This document shows positions 1 through 9,517 of a stretch of DNA of 38,065 bases, piece by piece (within the stretch, counting starts at the first letter, position 1; each line of letters starts with the position of its first letter). The stretch lies in NCBI GenBank assembly GCA_004802705.1, contig SGPL01000334.1, forward strand, positions 1 to 38,065. Reading direction: 5' to 3'. The notes beneath the pieces were generated by a model. That model searched no databases and was not told the origin of the DNA. It worked only from the letters and a program-made list of their open reading frames with translations. Origin of the DNA: Bondarzewia mesenterica. Taxonomy: Eukaryota; Basidiomycota; Agaricomycetes; Russulales; Bondarzewiaceae. The position numbers and the translations under genes are program-made.

Positions 1-611
1 GAGAATATTGGGTGACTTTCGTCCAGTCGACAACGCTGTGCGTGCCTCCGAGCGTCGACAAGACACTAGGTGCAGTTACAACTTTTTTTGAAAGTCCGAA
101 AGGGCTGTTTTTATTTGCACATATGTACCAGGTTGCTCGGTGCCTGGCACAATTATGAGGGGGCAATAAACCTTGCAAGCAAGGTAATTGAAAAAAGAAA
201 ACGAAATTTTGGCGACCACTCTCAGTGTGTCATCATATTTGGCTCCACGACCATTCTGGCACTTCGTGCCAGCGGACGACGAAATATTACTGCGAGTACT
301 AGTGCACGACGGAGACAGCGACAGAAATAGCAACAACGGCCCAATAAAAAAGAATACAAATCTAATGTGCGTGAAGAAAAGATCTCAATGACTAAGTTAG
401 GTCTCTGGATGACAACGATAAGTAGCCCCAGCGAAGGAAAGCTCCGGTGAGCACCAAATTCTCCTGCGCAGCCTCACGCGGTAAGTATACAAATAATGCG
501 GCGGTGTATTTTCTTTGCCAAAGATCATCCAAGCTTGCCGTTGCTTCTTGCCATCATTCGCATTCGAACCAATGACGGAAGCGAAACAATCAGGCTCGAG
601 TACTTCCTGGA

Positions 612-908
612 TTGCAAGGGTTGGCAGTCGGAGCTAGTATACAAATTGGCAATCTCACAACACATCACTTTTCAACTTCGAAATCGGCTAAACAGGTAGT
701 ACAAAGACGCTATGAAGAAATGGCGGATATTTTCGACAATCATATCACGATGATCCTAGACATTGTGCGTGGTCAGCATCTCTATGCCTGGGTTGAGGGA
801 AAGAAGCCGAACCTATTTCCAGTTGAAGACGCCGTTAGCCTGGAGGGTCACCTCGCCCGCAACAGCGCCGGCAAAGAGTCCTGCGAGCCCATCATCGGCT
901 ATGAATGA
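612..908 (+). CDS. Unknown ORF C, antisense to the left-arm gene end
   Basis: This is an open frame whose second half looks coding: about 65 residues from an acceptor-like CTAAACAG at about 688-695 (VVQRRYEEMADIFDNH, then LYAWVEGKKPNLFPVEDA) to TGA at 906-908. It overlaps the 3' end of the gene at 813-1414 on the opposite strand by about 95 bases. In the right arm the same frame has lost one base in the GACAATCAT/GCAATAAT stretch and reaches stops quickly. No family is recognised and the upstream exon is not resolved. It may be an antisense shadow rather than a gene. Confidence 0.22.
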   Translation: MQGLAVGASIQIGNLTTHHFSTSKSAKQVVQRRYEEMADIFDNHITMILDIVRGQHLYAWVEGKKPNLFPVEDAVSLEGHLARNSAGKESCEPIIGYE

Positions 909-1414
909 GATGTGCAGATGCCCCTGACCAGCGAATACCTGGATCATGTTCGAAGTGGATTTCAATTCATCCCATGAACTGTAGGCAAGATTCCCGCCAG
1001 TGACGTTGATGGCATTGGCAATATCGAGGATATTGGCCCCCTCATCGCTGGGAAGGACCCATCCAGTCCCGCTGTGGCCATCAATGGTCTCGAAGCTCAC
1101 CCAGCTGGCGGCTTGGCCGGGCACAATTTTGGCATCAGCAAGTACACTATTCCCGTTCCACCACCGATGAGCAGTGTCAAAAACGAGGCCGCGTTCTTCA
1201 CACTGCTCCTTTGTGTAGAGTGTGATCTCCCTAAACAGTGACAACAGTATCCATGAGAAAAGGAAAAAATGTCGAATGATAAATGACTTACTCGGTCTGA
1301 TCGGCAATAACGAGCGCAGAAAGATGACAATAGTGTGAGCATAGTCTGGCGCAGATAAAATGATGCTCAAGACGCTCTTACCACTTGACTCTTGTTAACT
1401 TGAACTCGAGACAT
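813..1414 (-). CDS. Unknown small protein, left-arm copy
   Basis: I do not recognise the family. The best model is ATG at 1414-1412 (MSRVQVNK...), a 36-nt GTAAGA...CCAG intron, a 54-nt exon, an intron starting GTAAGTC, and a last exon ending in TAG at 813. To stay in frame the last exon must begin at ATCACACTCTAC (acceptor GGGAG rather than TAG), so the 5' end is uncertain. The last exon codes for about 139 residues, ending GNGVF/NWK-like and including HRWWNGN, DGHSGTGW and AGQGHLHISF; it has no cysteine cluster or transmembrane segment. The predicted protein matches the right-arm copy except for a few residues at the amino end and VTLQA versus AIFQG near the carboxyl end. The first intron of this copy carries an in-frame TGA, so it must be spliced out for the gene to work. 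Confidence 0.6.
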
Positions 1415-1869
1415 CTGTAGTGGTATGATCGACGTTGTTTCTACAGAGAAATAGCTTTAGCGACCGAACTGGCTTCCGACGCTAGTGAATGGCTCACCGA
1501 GAGAAAGGGAGGATAAGCTGGGTTGGCTACTTTGGCGGCTTCAAAGGGCCACCGCTTAAATACTTCTTCGTTGTGCTACTACTTGGCGGTAATTGTTCTG
1601 GTATCGCACGAACGTGTCGCTGCAAGATTTTTTTCTGGGTCTTGGTGACTTACTTCGTTCTTCGAGTTCCGGGGGAGGAGGAAGCGTCCCAAGCTCGCCG
1701 ACCATGCCATGGAAGGCTTGAATGGAACTCCAACTGTGACTATCTGGTGGTGCCGATGTTCCACAGGAGGATAGGGTACAGGGGAGAGTTATCAATAGAA
1801 CAATATCTGCAACGACTCAACAAATCCGGTAAGCTGCACTGCTGCAAAACAAAGGCTGGAGACCACGCG

Positions 1870-2113
1870 TCAGAGTCCCACCATAAGGACCCTGTCGCGC
1901 GTGATCTCAAAGGCTGCGAACGCAGAGAGCACATGTTCTGGCATGGCCCTTGATTTCACAGATGCGGAACGAGTGGAATCTCGGAATTCGATAGGAAACC
2001 CGGGGGGGAGGGGTCCCTACAGACACCGTCTTCGCGAAGCCATTGACAGCCTATATCCGACTGGCCTGCAATTCTGTTTTGAGAGCGTCACGGAGGAGCG
2101 AGGAGAAAAAGTC
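1870..2113 (-). pseudogene. Decayed left-arm copy of ORF B
   Basis: This is the inverted counterpart of 3865-4116. Two differences break the frame. Where the right arm reads GGCCGTTTGAAG, the left arm reads AGTCGGATATAG, giving an in-frame TAG. The C6 run before GGGTTT in the right arm is C7 here, a one-base frameshift. The rest of the copy remains clearly alignable. Either the left copy is dead or ORF B is not really coding in either arm. Confidence 0.45.
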
Positions 2114-2727
2114 TGCACTCAGACGGAGCGACGATAGTGATCTATGATGCGGGGGCAAATCAGTGAGATAGAAATGGTACAACGGGAGATCATATTACGC
2201 TCACGATCTTCACCCCGTATCACAGCGAGAGGCTCAACGCGTAGAAGGTGACGAAGTCATTCCAAGTGAGCCACTGCCACAGAATATTTCGACAGGTGGG
2301 CGGAGTCCCCATATTCTGCGGGAATTCCAGAGGATGGAGTCCCCGGACTACATGAATCCTGCCGTATCGAAGCCATAAGGCTTGGGGTACCAGGGCATTG
2401 AGCCGTCAGAAGTGATATCCTTCGAGAAATACAACGTGGAACTGGCGGAGCGTAGCTGGCCAAATACACTCCGTTATCCGTTATGCATTGCCGATCAATG
2501 CAGTGTTGAGCCTAGATGTCCATAGCGAAGAGGACTCCTACTTGCCTCTGCCCTTCCTGCATCATGTTTTTACAGATTCGGGGCTGACTGGCCTCATCAG
2601 GCTGGAAAAACTGCATCCGTTCCCACCACATCTTGTGTTTGTGAGCTTGGATCGGAAGTCTGTCAGGTTTACAACTCCGCTGTGAACGATACGCCGCGTC
2701 GAGCGACTGAAATGATACGCGGGGGTA

Positions 2728-3060
2728 TCACTCAGCTCGTATATGTGCCGCCACCGCCTCCACAACAATTCGCTGTGCCTCGGTGGTGTGCCTCTCATTG
2801 CTGAATTCCATGCTCATGCCGGCTGCGGTCTCTCCAGACCAAGTCACGTCCGCAAGGACAAACGCGCCAGTGTTGAGCGCGTCTGTGATGGACAGCCCGA
2901 TGTACGTATTGTTCTCGTCCCACTCCACGATCTGCGCGCGTTCATTGTGAACCGAGGTAAGCGCGTTGTAGACGAAGTGCACTGCTTTGAACTACGCCGT
3001 CGATGCGTGCGGAACCTTCGCGGCCTCGTCGGCGGAAGCCTCACTGAAGACTAAGCAGCT
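2728..3060 (-). pseudogene. Unknown coding remnant in the inverted-repeat spacer
   Basis: The minus-strand frame from about 3060 down to 2728 reads VFSEASADEAAKVPHASTA, an in-frame TAG at about 2991-2989, then FKAVHFVYNALTSVHNER and onward to a stop at 2728 (about 105 residues in all). Composition and continuity across the stop suggest one protein-coding segment interrupted by a nonsense codon. A small intron cannot be excluded. The downstream half contains IVEWDENNTYIGLSITDAL and ends VEAVAAHIRAE. I recognise no family, and it is not obviously a paralogue of the arm genes. It sits in the single-copy spacer. Confidence 0.35.
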
Positions 3061-3121
3061 CAGGTAATTACGGTAAACTACCTCGTTGGCTCGTCGATTC
3101 GGGCGGTTATACGATAGAGTA

Positions 3122-3150
3122 AGTGGGACGTTGGCCGGACTAGCACTCCA
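3122..3150. repeat. 29-bp direct repeat, copy 1
   Basis: The bases here (AGTGGGACGTTGGCC followed by GGACTAGCACTCCA) recur exactly at 3267-3295, 145 bp away, both in the spacer of the inverted repeat. The flanks differ, so this is not a simple tandem duplication of the whole 145-bp interval. Confidence 0.9.
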
Positions 3151-3266
3151 GAACCTATGTAGTAGACACACAGGCCCACCGGTGGGGACAATATCGCGTG
3201 TGAATGGAGAAAGGTTATGGTAGAGGAAAAAGAAAGAAGGAACAAGTAAAAGTAAATGACACTGAC

Positions 3267-3295
3267 AGTGGGACGTTGGCCGGACTAGCACTCCA
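3267..3295. repeat. 29-bp direct repeat, copy 2
   Basis: Second exact copy of the 3122-3150 sequence. The 116 bp between the copies are AT-rich and purine-rich (AGAGGAAAAAGAAAGAAGG). This could be the footprint of a small inserted element or slippage, but no terminal inverted repeats are visible. Confidence 0.9.
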
Positions 3296-3600
3296 CTGTG
3301 TACATTGCGTACCATCACCGGTGATGCTACATCATTGTCGACAGGGCTATGTGAAGGAGAGATAATATGGCAAAGATAGAATGAACAGCGAAGAAACAAG
3401 CTCCATCTCTTCAAGATAGGAGCTTGACTTCGCAAGGTTGCGCGACGGTACTTGCGCGAAAAGTGGACAAGCTGGAAGATTGCAATTGTAGAGAGCTTCG
3501 AACTGGATCATGTGACTTTACTTCTGGACTTTCTGCCCACGCTGTATCCTCTCTCTCTCAGTCCAATTTGTGCGACTGAGAGGTTTGTCACTACAGCAAA

Positions 3601-3607
3601 TATAAAT
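3601..3607 (+). promoter_or_regulatory. TATA-like box in the spacer facing the right arm
   Basis: TATAAAT lies about 46 bp upstream of an ATG at 3647 and points into the right arm. A CT-rich stretch (CTCTCTCTCAGTCC) lies 40-60 bp upstream, as in many basidiomycete core promoters. It would drive a transcript through ORF B and possibly the gene at 4570-5170. The left arm has no equivalent because the motif is in single-copy spacer DNA. Confidence 0.35.
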
Positions 3608-3864
3608 TTCAACACCCCAAGCCCTACAGCTCCGAGACGCACCAGTCATGCCAATCCAGGTAGTTGGGGGACTCCTCCTGTCTAGATCTGTCGAAATATT
3701 CTGTGGCAGTGGCTCACTTGGAATGACTTCGTCACCTTCTATGCGTTAAGCCTCTCACTCTGGCATGGGATGAAGACCGTGAGCGTAATATGAACTCCCG
3801 TTCTACCATTTCTATGACACTGATTTGCCCCCGCATCCCCGATCACTAACGTCGCTCCATCCGA

Positions 3865-4116
3865 GTGCAGACCTTTTTCTCCTCGCTCCTCCGTGATGCT
3901 CTCAAAGCAGAATTGCAGGCCGGCCGTTTGAAGGCTGTCAATGGCTTCGCGAAGACGGTGTCTGCAGGGACCCCTCCCCCCGGGTTTCCTATCGAATTCC
4001 GAGACTCCACTTTTCCCGTATCTGTGAAATCTGAAAGGGCCACGCCAGGACATGTGTTCTCTGCGTTCGCAGCCTTTGAGATCACGCGCGACAGGGTCCT
4101 TATGGTGGGACTCTGA
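3865..4116 (+). CDS. Unknown ORF B in right arm (partial exon model)
   Basis: This is an open frame of about 83 residues (LLRDALKAELQAGRLKAV, then SAGTPPPGFPIEFRD and ending TRDRVLMVGL). A plausible acceptor GAGTGCAG lies just upstream at about 3853-3870, so it may be an internal exon of a gene driven from the TATA-like site at 3601. A strong donor (GAACGAA|GTAAGT) lies downstream near 4331, so further exons are possible between here and 4570. The amino-acid composition looks coding, but I cannot assign a family. It lies upstream of, and on the same strand as, the gene at 4570-5170; the two might even be one transcript. In the left arm this frame is broken. Confidence 0.3.
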   Translation: MQTFFSSLLRDALKAELQAGRLKAVNGFAKTVSAGTPPPGFPIEFRDSTFPVSVKSERATPGHVFSAFAAFEITRDRVLMVGL

Positions 4117-4569
4117 CGCGTGGTCTCCAGCCTTTGTTTTGCAGCAGTGCAGACTACCATATTTGTTGAGTCATTGTAGATATTGTTCTATTGATAACTC
4201 TCCCCTGTACCCTATCCTCCCTGTGGAACATCGGCACCACCAGATAATCACAGTTGGGTTCCATTCAAGCCTTCCATGACATGGTCGGCGAGCTTGGGAC
4301 CCCCCTTCTCTCCCGGAACTCGAAGAACGAAGTAAGTCACCAAGATCCAGAAGACGTTTTTGCACCGACACGTTCGTGCGATACCAGAACAATTACCGCC
4401 AAGTAATGGCACAACGAAAAAGTACTTAAGCCATGGACCTTTGAAGCCGCCAAAGTAGCCAACCCAGCTTATCCTCCTTTTCTCTCGGTGAGCCATTCAC
4501 TAGCGGCGGAAGCCAGTTCGGTCGCTAAAGCCATTCTCTGTAAGAAGAACCTTGTTCATACCACCACAG

Positions 4570-5170
4570 ATGTCTCGAGTTCAAGTTAACAAGGGTCAAG
4601 TGGTAAGAGCGTCTTGGACATCATTTTATCTGCGCCAGACTATGCTCATGCTATTGTCGTCTTTCTGTGCTCGTTATTGCCCATCAGACCGAGTAAGCCA
4701 TTTATCATTCGACATGTTTCCTTTTCTCATGGGTACTGTTGTCACTGTCTAGGGAGATCACACTCTACACAAAGGAGCAGTGTGAAGAACGCGGCCTCGT
4801 TTTTGACACTGCTCATCGGTGGTGGAACGGGAATAGTGTACTTGCTGATGCCAAAATTGTGCCCGGCCAAGCCGCCAGCTGGGTGAGCTTCGAGACCATT
4901 GATGGCCACAGCGGGACTGGATGGGTCCTTCCCAGCGATGAGGGGGCCAATATCCTCGATATTGCCAATGCCATCAACGTCACTGGCGGGAATCTTGCCT
5001 ACAGTTCATGGGATGAATTGAAATCCACTTCGAACATGATCCAGGTATTCGCTGGTCAGGGGCATCTGCACATCTCATTCATAGCCGATGATGGGCTCGC
5101 AGGACTCTTTGCCGGCGCTGTTGCGGGCGAGGCGATCTTCCAGGGTAACGGCGTTTTCAACTGGAAATAG
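4570..5170 (+). CDS. Unknown small protein, right-arm copy
   Basis: This is the inverted paralogue of 813-1414 and I do not recognise its family. ATG at 4570 opens MSRVQVNKGQV, followed by GTAAGAGCG (donor) to CTGCGCCAG (acceptor), a short exon to CAGACCGA at 4692, then GTAAGCC to an acceptor just before ATCACACTC (about 4756), and an open frame to TAG at 5168-5170. That gives about 168 residues. The last exon is acidic and glycine-rich, with AHRWWNGN, GTGWVLPSDEGANIL and GLAGLFAGAVAGE. No signal peptide or membrane helix is clear. From 4750 to 5132 it is base-for-base identical to the left copy, including every synonymous site. The conservation suggests a functional protein or recent gene conversion. 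Confidence 0.62.
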
Positions 5171-6143
5171 GTTCGGCTCCTTTTCCTCAACCCAAACATA
5201 GAGATGCTGACCACACACAATGTCTAGTATCATCGTGATATTATTGCGACAACATCCGCTATGTCTTCATAGTGTTTCTGTATGGCCCGTTTATCCGATT
5301 TTGAAGTGGAAGGTGATGTGTTGTGAGATCGTCAATTGTATATTAGCTCCGACTGCCAATCCTTTCAATATAGGAAGTCGTCGAGCCTGATTGTTTCGCT
5401 TCCGTCGCTGGTTTGAAAGTGAATGATGACAAGAGCAATCGCAACGGCGGGCGTGGAGGATCTTTGGAAAAGACGATGCCATCGCCGCATTAATACTTAC
5501 CGCGTGAGGCTGTCAGTGTTCCTGCGTGTTCCTGCGCAGGAGGATCTGGTGCCCGCCGGTTGGCTTTCCTCCACTGGAGCTACTTATCGTTGCCATCCAG
5601 GGACCTACCTTTATCATTGAGATCTGTTCTTCATGCCCGCCAAATTGTTATTCTTTTTATTATGCCAATATTGCTATTGCTGTCGTTGTCTCCACCGCGT
5701 ATTTGCAGTAATATTTTGTCGTCCGCTGGCACCATGCCAGAATGATTGCGGAGCCGAAGTATGATGACACGAGCACGGTCGCCAAAGTCTCTTTTTTTTC
5801 TTTTCAATATTTGACTATGGCTGACTATGGTCCATAACAGTCCATAACCCGACATTGCAATTGCCAGATCATCACATCTCAACCGATGAAACTGACTGAG
5901 CAGGCGATCTCAATACGTATGGCATGACTTCAAGAAGCGAATATGGGAAAGCTTGTCGGCGCAAAATTACAGTGTCGTCTGCTAGTGGGATTGCTCAGGC
6001 CATTCAATATTCATCCTTCAGCGTCAGTACATAACCATTTGTGCATAAAAAGGTACACTAAGATCCACCATGGTCAGTCCCATAAAGCATTGTTAATTTA
6101 AGAGACATCGACATCTTGAGCTTCAATTTTGCCGGTCCTGCAG

Positions 6144-8912
6144 TTAGCGCGAGCCGCCGCCGGGCGAAATCTTCTTCAGAGCGTCTCTTGCCCTCTCATT
6201 CTCTGGGAGGATATCCAGGTAATCGCTAATAGCATTCGCGGCGTCCCCAACATATCTATCCTTTACGCCAATGAGGACATCTCCGACCAAGTCCAACATA
6301 GGATCGACGATGTAAGCCGGTAGCCCGTCGGGCGACTTCTCCGTCTTCGGGAGCACCTCTTTCAAGATCGCGACGAGATACCTCTTCGTGCCATCCTTCA
6401 ACTGTGCCTTTTCACGGTTCGCGGTGAGGGTCTGTAGCGTGTTCCTGAAGAGCTGATGCGACTCCTGGGAGATCTGAGTATGTGACCTGAACGCCGCAAT
6501 GAACAAGTCGACCATGAACGCCATCCCACCGTCGCGGATGTCCTGTAGTCTCCAGAGCTGGGCTTCGAACGGTGTCGGTGTCTCCATCAGTTTCTGTAGC
6601 TGCGGCACTTCTAGTTCCTTTGCGCTCAGCTCCACTAACGCCTTCAGCCTGTCCTCGTCCGTCACAGTCCAGTCCGATGCAGCGAGGGTCTTCAAATTCC
6701 ACGTGCTGAGCTGCAGTCGCTGCGCCAACAGACGCGTGGGCAGTGGTTGGGGCATCATCCACTTCGGGTTCTCCTGCACCTTGACATTCAAGGGCGTCTT
6801 GCGCCTGTCCGCCACTCGATGGCCGCACCAGGTAAGTGTGCGAGGACACCGCCGGTGGTATCCATGACTGTCTGAACGAGTTCTATGACCACTTCATCTA
6901 CCGCTTCATCTACCTCGTAGGCACAGCCGAGAGCATTCCATGCAGACTCGATCTTGCCAGATGTTCTTTGTCCTCCTTCATCACGGTGTTCACAAGTTGC
7001 TCCATCTTGTCTGGGTCAGCAGCCTTATCCTTGACAAGGAGCTTGTGAAGCTCTAAAGCAGCTTTCCATGCTTTGGACACTTGCTTGTCCATGATCACTG
7101 CCATCTTCTCCGCGACCTCGACCACGTCCTTAACCTCCCCGCGCGCCTCAGCAAGCTTGGCAATGACCTTTGACGCCGCCTTCGTGATCTCTTTGTCCTG
7201 CAGCATCTGATACGTGGACATGATCGTCATGCACGTCCACTTGGCTGCGAACACGTTGTCGTATCCAGCTCCCTGTTCCATTAAGGCGCGATTCGCCCCG
7301 TCAGGCTGCCCGGAGACCGCAGGCTTCAAATTTGTCGGGTCCTGCGACTGGCAACCGAGATAGACCAGTGCTTGGGCCATCACTTGTTGGTCTAGGAACG
7401 AGTTCGTGCCTCTGACGCCCAGTACGAGGGACAGGGCAGCATCAATGCAAGCTCGAGCGCGCCTCCAACGAGCCTGAGCGACAAGAACGCCAGGATCAGT
7501 GCATGTTTTCAAAAGACGATTGATACGGTTGCTGAGGTCCATGACAGTATGCGGCGATAGGTCCGGAGTGGAAGTACGACAATGAGCGGTTTGTCTTTTG
7601 AATTCCCCATGACACTTGTGCATCTCAGGGCTAGGCTGTCGTTGTTCCGCGACCCGTCCCCACGGCGAATAGATAGATCCTGGAATACCTTCCACGAACG
7701 GCTCTAATTCACTGTCCTCCGTGAGATTGTCGATCACCCAGACGATCGCCCTCGCATCACGTTCCTTGCGGTCGATAGATTCATCCATAGCAAGCTGAAC
7801 ACGGCCGTCTGTCAGATTGGTACTCACTGGCTTCCGCTCGGAGCCGCTCGCGGTGCCGTGGTGCCGACCTTGCAACTTCTGCGCAATCCACCAGAATATA
7901 CCAGACGGTGGTGTTTGGTAAGGCGATTGGGCATTTGCCACAGGCGAAACCATGCACGCTATGTACAAAATGCCGCTGCAGGCGATAACAGAGGCCGCAG
8001 CGATGGCCACCCGGTCATTAATGACGAACAGGAAGTCGGCAAGACCGATGAAGAAGAGGGAGAGGGAGACGTGGATGAGAGCTGGAATACACTCAACTAC
8101 GATCGCCATGTTCCCGTTCCACGCGCCTTCGTATAAGAACTGCCGTACTCGGGCACGTTTGAGAATGTCGTTGTACCGAACGAAGACCTGCATGTAGTCA
8201 CGGACCCACTGCTGCAAGATCATCGCACCGAGAGCTGCGGTCAAGCTGAAGATTAGACTCATAAACCAAAAGACATTCACGCGGATATTCGAGTGACTTG
8301 GCGAGAATTCAGGCAAGGATTGGGGTAAATTGATTGAAACCGAGGATCAGTTTGGCCCGAGCTGCTGAGATATCTGAGCAAGAAGAATGACAGTCTGTTG
8401 CATCAGGAAGACGGATTGGGTTGGCGGATCCGGCTGCAGTTGCTTGTAGCTGTCGACCAAAAAGGCAGTCAGACTGGCGGAGTAGAGACCGGCCTACATA
8501 CATGGTTGAGAAAGTACAGGAATCAGGGATTTGCGAAAAAAGTAGTAATACGTCGGACTCACGAATATAATGACTCCCTCCATGTCGTCCTTCCACGTCT
8601 CAATGAGCGCTTTATCATGACTTTCAGCTTCTTTCATGTAGACCGACCACAAAGGGCTAGGGCGCGCATCGTAGTCTTTAAGTTTGTCAGGTTCTTCATT
8701 CTCCTTGCCTGAAGCAGGGTGGTCCTTCTCGGAATCCGGAGAAGACCAAGCGGTAGTATCTGAGGATTGCGTGATCTTCTCCGAGACATGACTTGGATCA
8801 CAGACTATTTGGATCACGAACGTCAGCTTGACGGCTACAAAGAAATCCTCACAGACGTACATGGGTCAGATGAGCCCTTCTCTAGGTCACGAACATCTAC
8901 GAGCAGAGACAT
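6144..8912 (-). CDS. DUF6535 membrane protein with in-frame TGA
   Basis: Four exons fit well: 8912-8861 (MSLLVDVRDLEKG...), 8804-8563, 8493-6914 and 6804-6144, giving 844 residues plus stop if one stop is read through. Introns of 56, 69 and 109 nt have GTACGT, GTGAGT and GTAGAT donors with AG acceptors, and phases agree. Residues about 85-300 are the basidiomycete DUF6535 core: ETWKDDMEGVIIF, AGLYSASLTAFLVDSYKQL, RVNVFWFMSLIFSLTAALGA, LQQWVRDYMQVF, then helices ending in SPYQTP. About four membrane helices are visible. The remaining 500 residues are soluble and helical. TGA at 8349-8347 (residue 147, in the linker between the first helix and RVNVFWF) breaks the frame; no intron I can see removes it. 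The function of the family is unknown. The gene is divergent from the RPAP1 gene. Confidence 0.85.
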
Positions 8913-9517
8913 GACACTGACCAACCAATGGAACAACGGGAGTCAACTCGAAGTTGTGAGCGTAGCAATGGCGAGGGAGAAGATACGCACGATGATTCGG
9001 ATGAATACCAGGGAGGCGCATGCCACGGTGATAAATTAATTGCTCAAAAGGTCTGCGCTGTGCAATGATCAACATCAGAAATAAATTGACACGAGGCAAT
9101 GATTCAGATTCTCGAGGCGCAGCAGGCTCACTAGCGCTCATGATTCAAATCCAGGAATTGGTACAAACTCGGCCGTCAACTGATAACGCACTGAATCCTT
9201 TCCCTGAAGTGACTCCTGGTGCGCATGGCCTGCGTGATGCATTGACGATGAGTAGATGAAGTTTCAAAGAGTGGCCCTGCCAAAGACTTGTCAAGAGATG
9301 GATTCAAATTTTGTAAGAAAATGGACCACGTGCTTAAATTCCCTAGAGAAGTGGTCCATTTATGGTTGGGACCGTCGGCAAACCATTTTGAGAGCAAATC
9401 TGAGCTTTAGAAAGAGTAGGCTATATTGACTTGAGGTGCAGGGTACACCTGTTGACACTTCACTTAGTCCATCGCAGACTTGCGTATCCTGATGAGCCGT
9501 TGCACAAACACTAATCT
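8913..9517. promoter_or_regulatory. Divergent intergenic region, DUF6535 gene / RPAP1
   Basis: These 605 bp lie between two divergent start codons. I see no conserved ORF. A minus-strand ORF beginning at 9141 (MSASEPAAPRESES) is open for 84 codons but shows no workable splice into the DUF6535 gene. A near-perfect inverted repeat occurs at about 9322-9363 (GAAAATGGACCACGTGCTTAA, then TAGAGAAGTGGTCCATTTA), which could form a hairpin around CACGTG. Confidence 0.4.

Larger units (their letters stand above)
187..2294. repeat. Left arm of a large inverted repeat
   Basis: The reverse complement of this segment aligns with 3689-5808 along its whole length, with scattered substitutions and small indels. 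I estimate roughly 90% identity overall. A perfect block lies at 851-1233. The outer edge is placed where both arms show a purine-rich AAAAGAAAA-type run followed by TTTGGCGACC (left near 187-210). The inner edge is at the CGACAG that follows CCACAGAATATTT. A weak match containing GGAGTCCCC continues a few bases further inward with an indel. No terminal target-site duplication or transposase ORF was found, so this looks like an inverted segmental duplication rather than a classical transposon. Confidence 0.93.
3689..5808. repeat. Right arm of a large inverted repeat
   Basis: This is the inverted partner of 187-2294, about 2.12 kb long. The arms are separated by a spacer of about 1.39 kb (2295-3688) that is not itself repeated. 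Beyond 5808 the sequence (an imperfect tandem GACTATGG around 5812-5830) no longer matches the left flank. Each arm carries one copy of the same outward-pointing small gene. The arms differ in many small indels, so neither is a simple assembly echo of the other. Confidence 0.93.

Noticed and set aside
1489..1953. 154-codon plus-strand ORF in the left arm
   Set aside because: The right-arm counterpart is broken by indels after about 70 codons, and the frame is antisense to splice-like signals of the outward genes; low evidence of coding.
187..5808. Inverted repeat as a DNA transposon with long terminal inverted repeats
   Set aside because: No transposase, no target-site duplication and no conserved short termini; genes lie inside the arms.
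6412..6849. 145-codon minus-strand ORF overlapping the DUF6535 last exon
   Set aside because: Wrong frame of the same strand; the 6804-6144 frame joins the upstream exon in phase.
8887..9141. 84-codon minus-strand ORF as first exon of the DUF6535 gene
   Set aside because: Only a 33-nt intron would fit, and the start at 8912 joined by a 56-nt intron explains the gene better.
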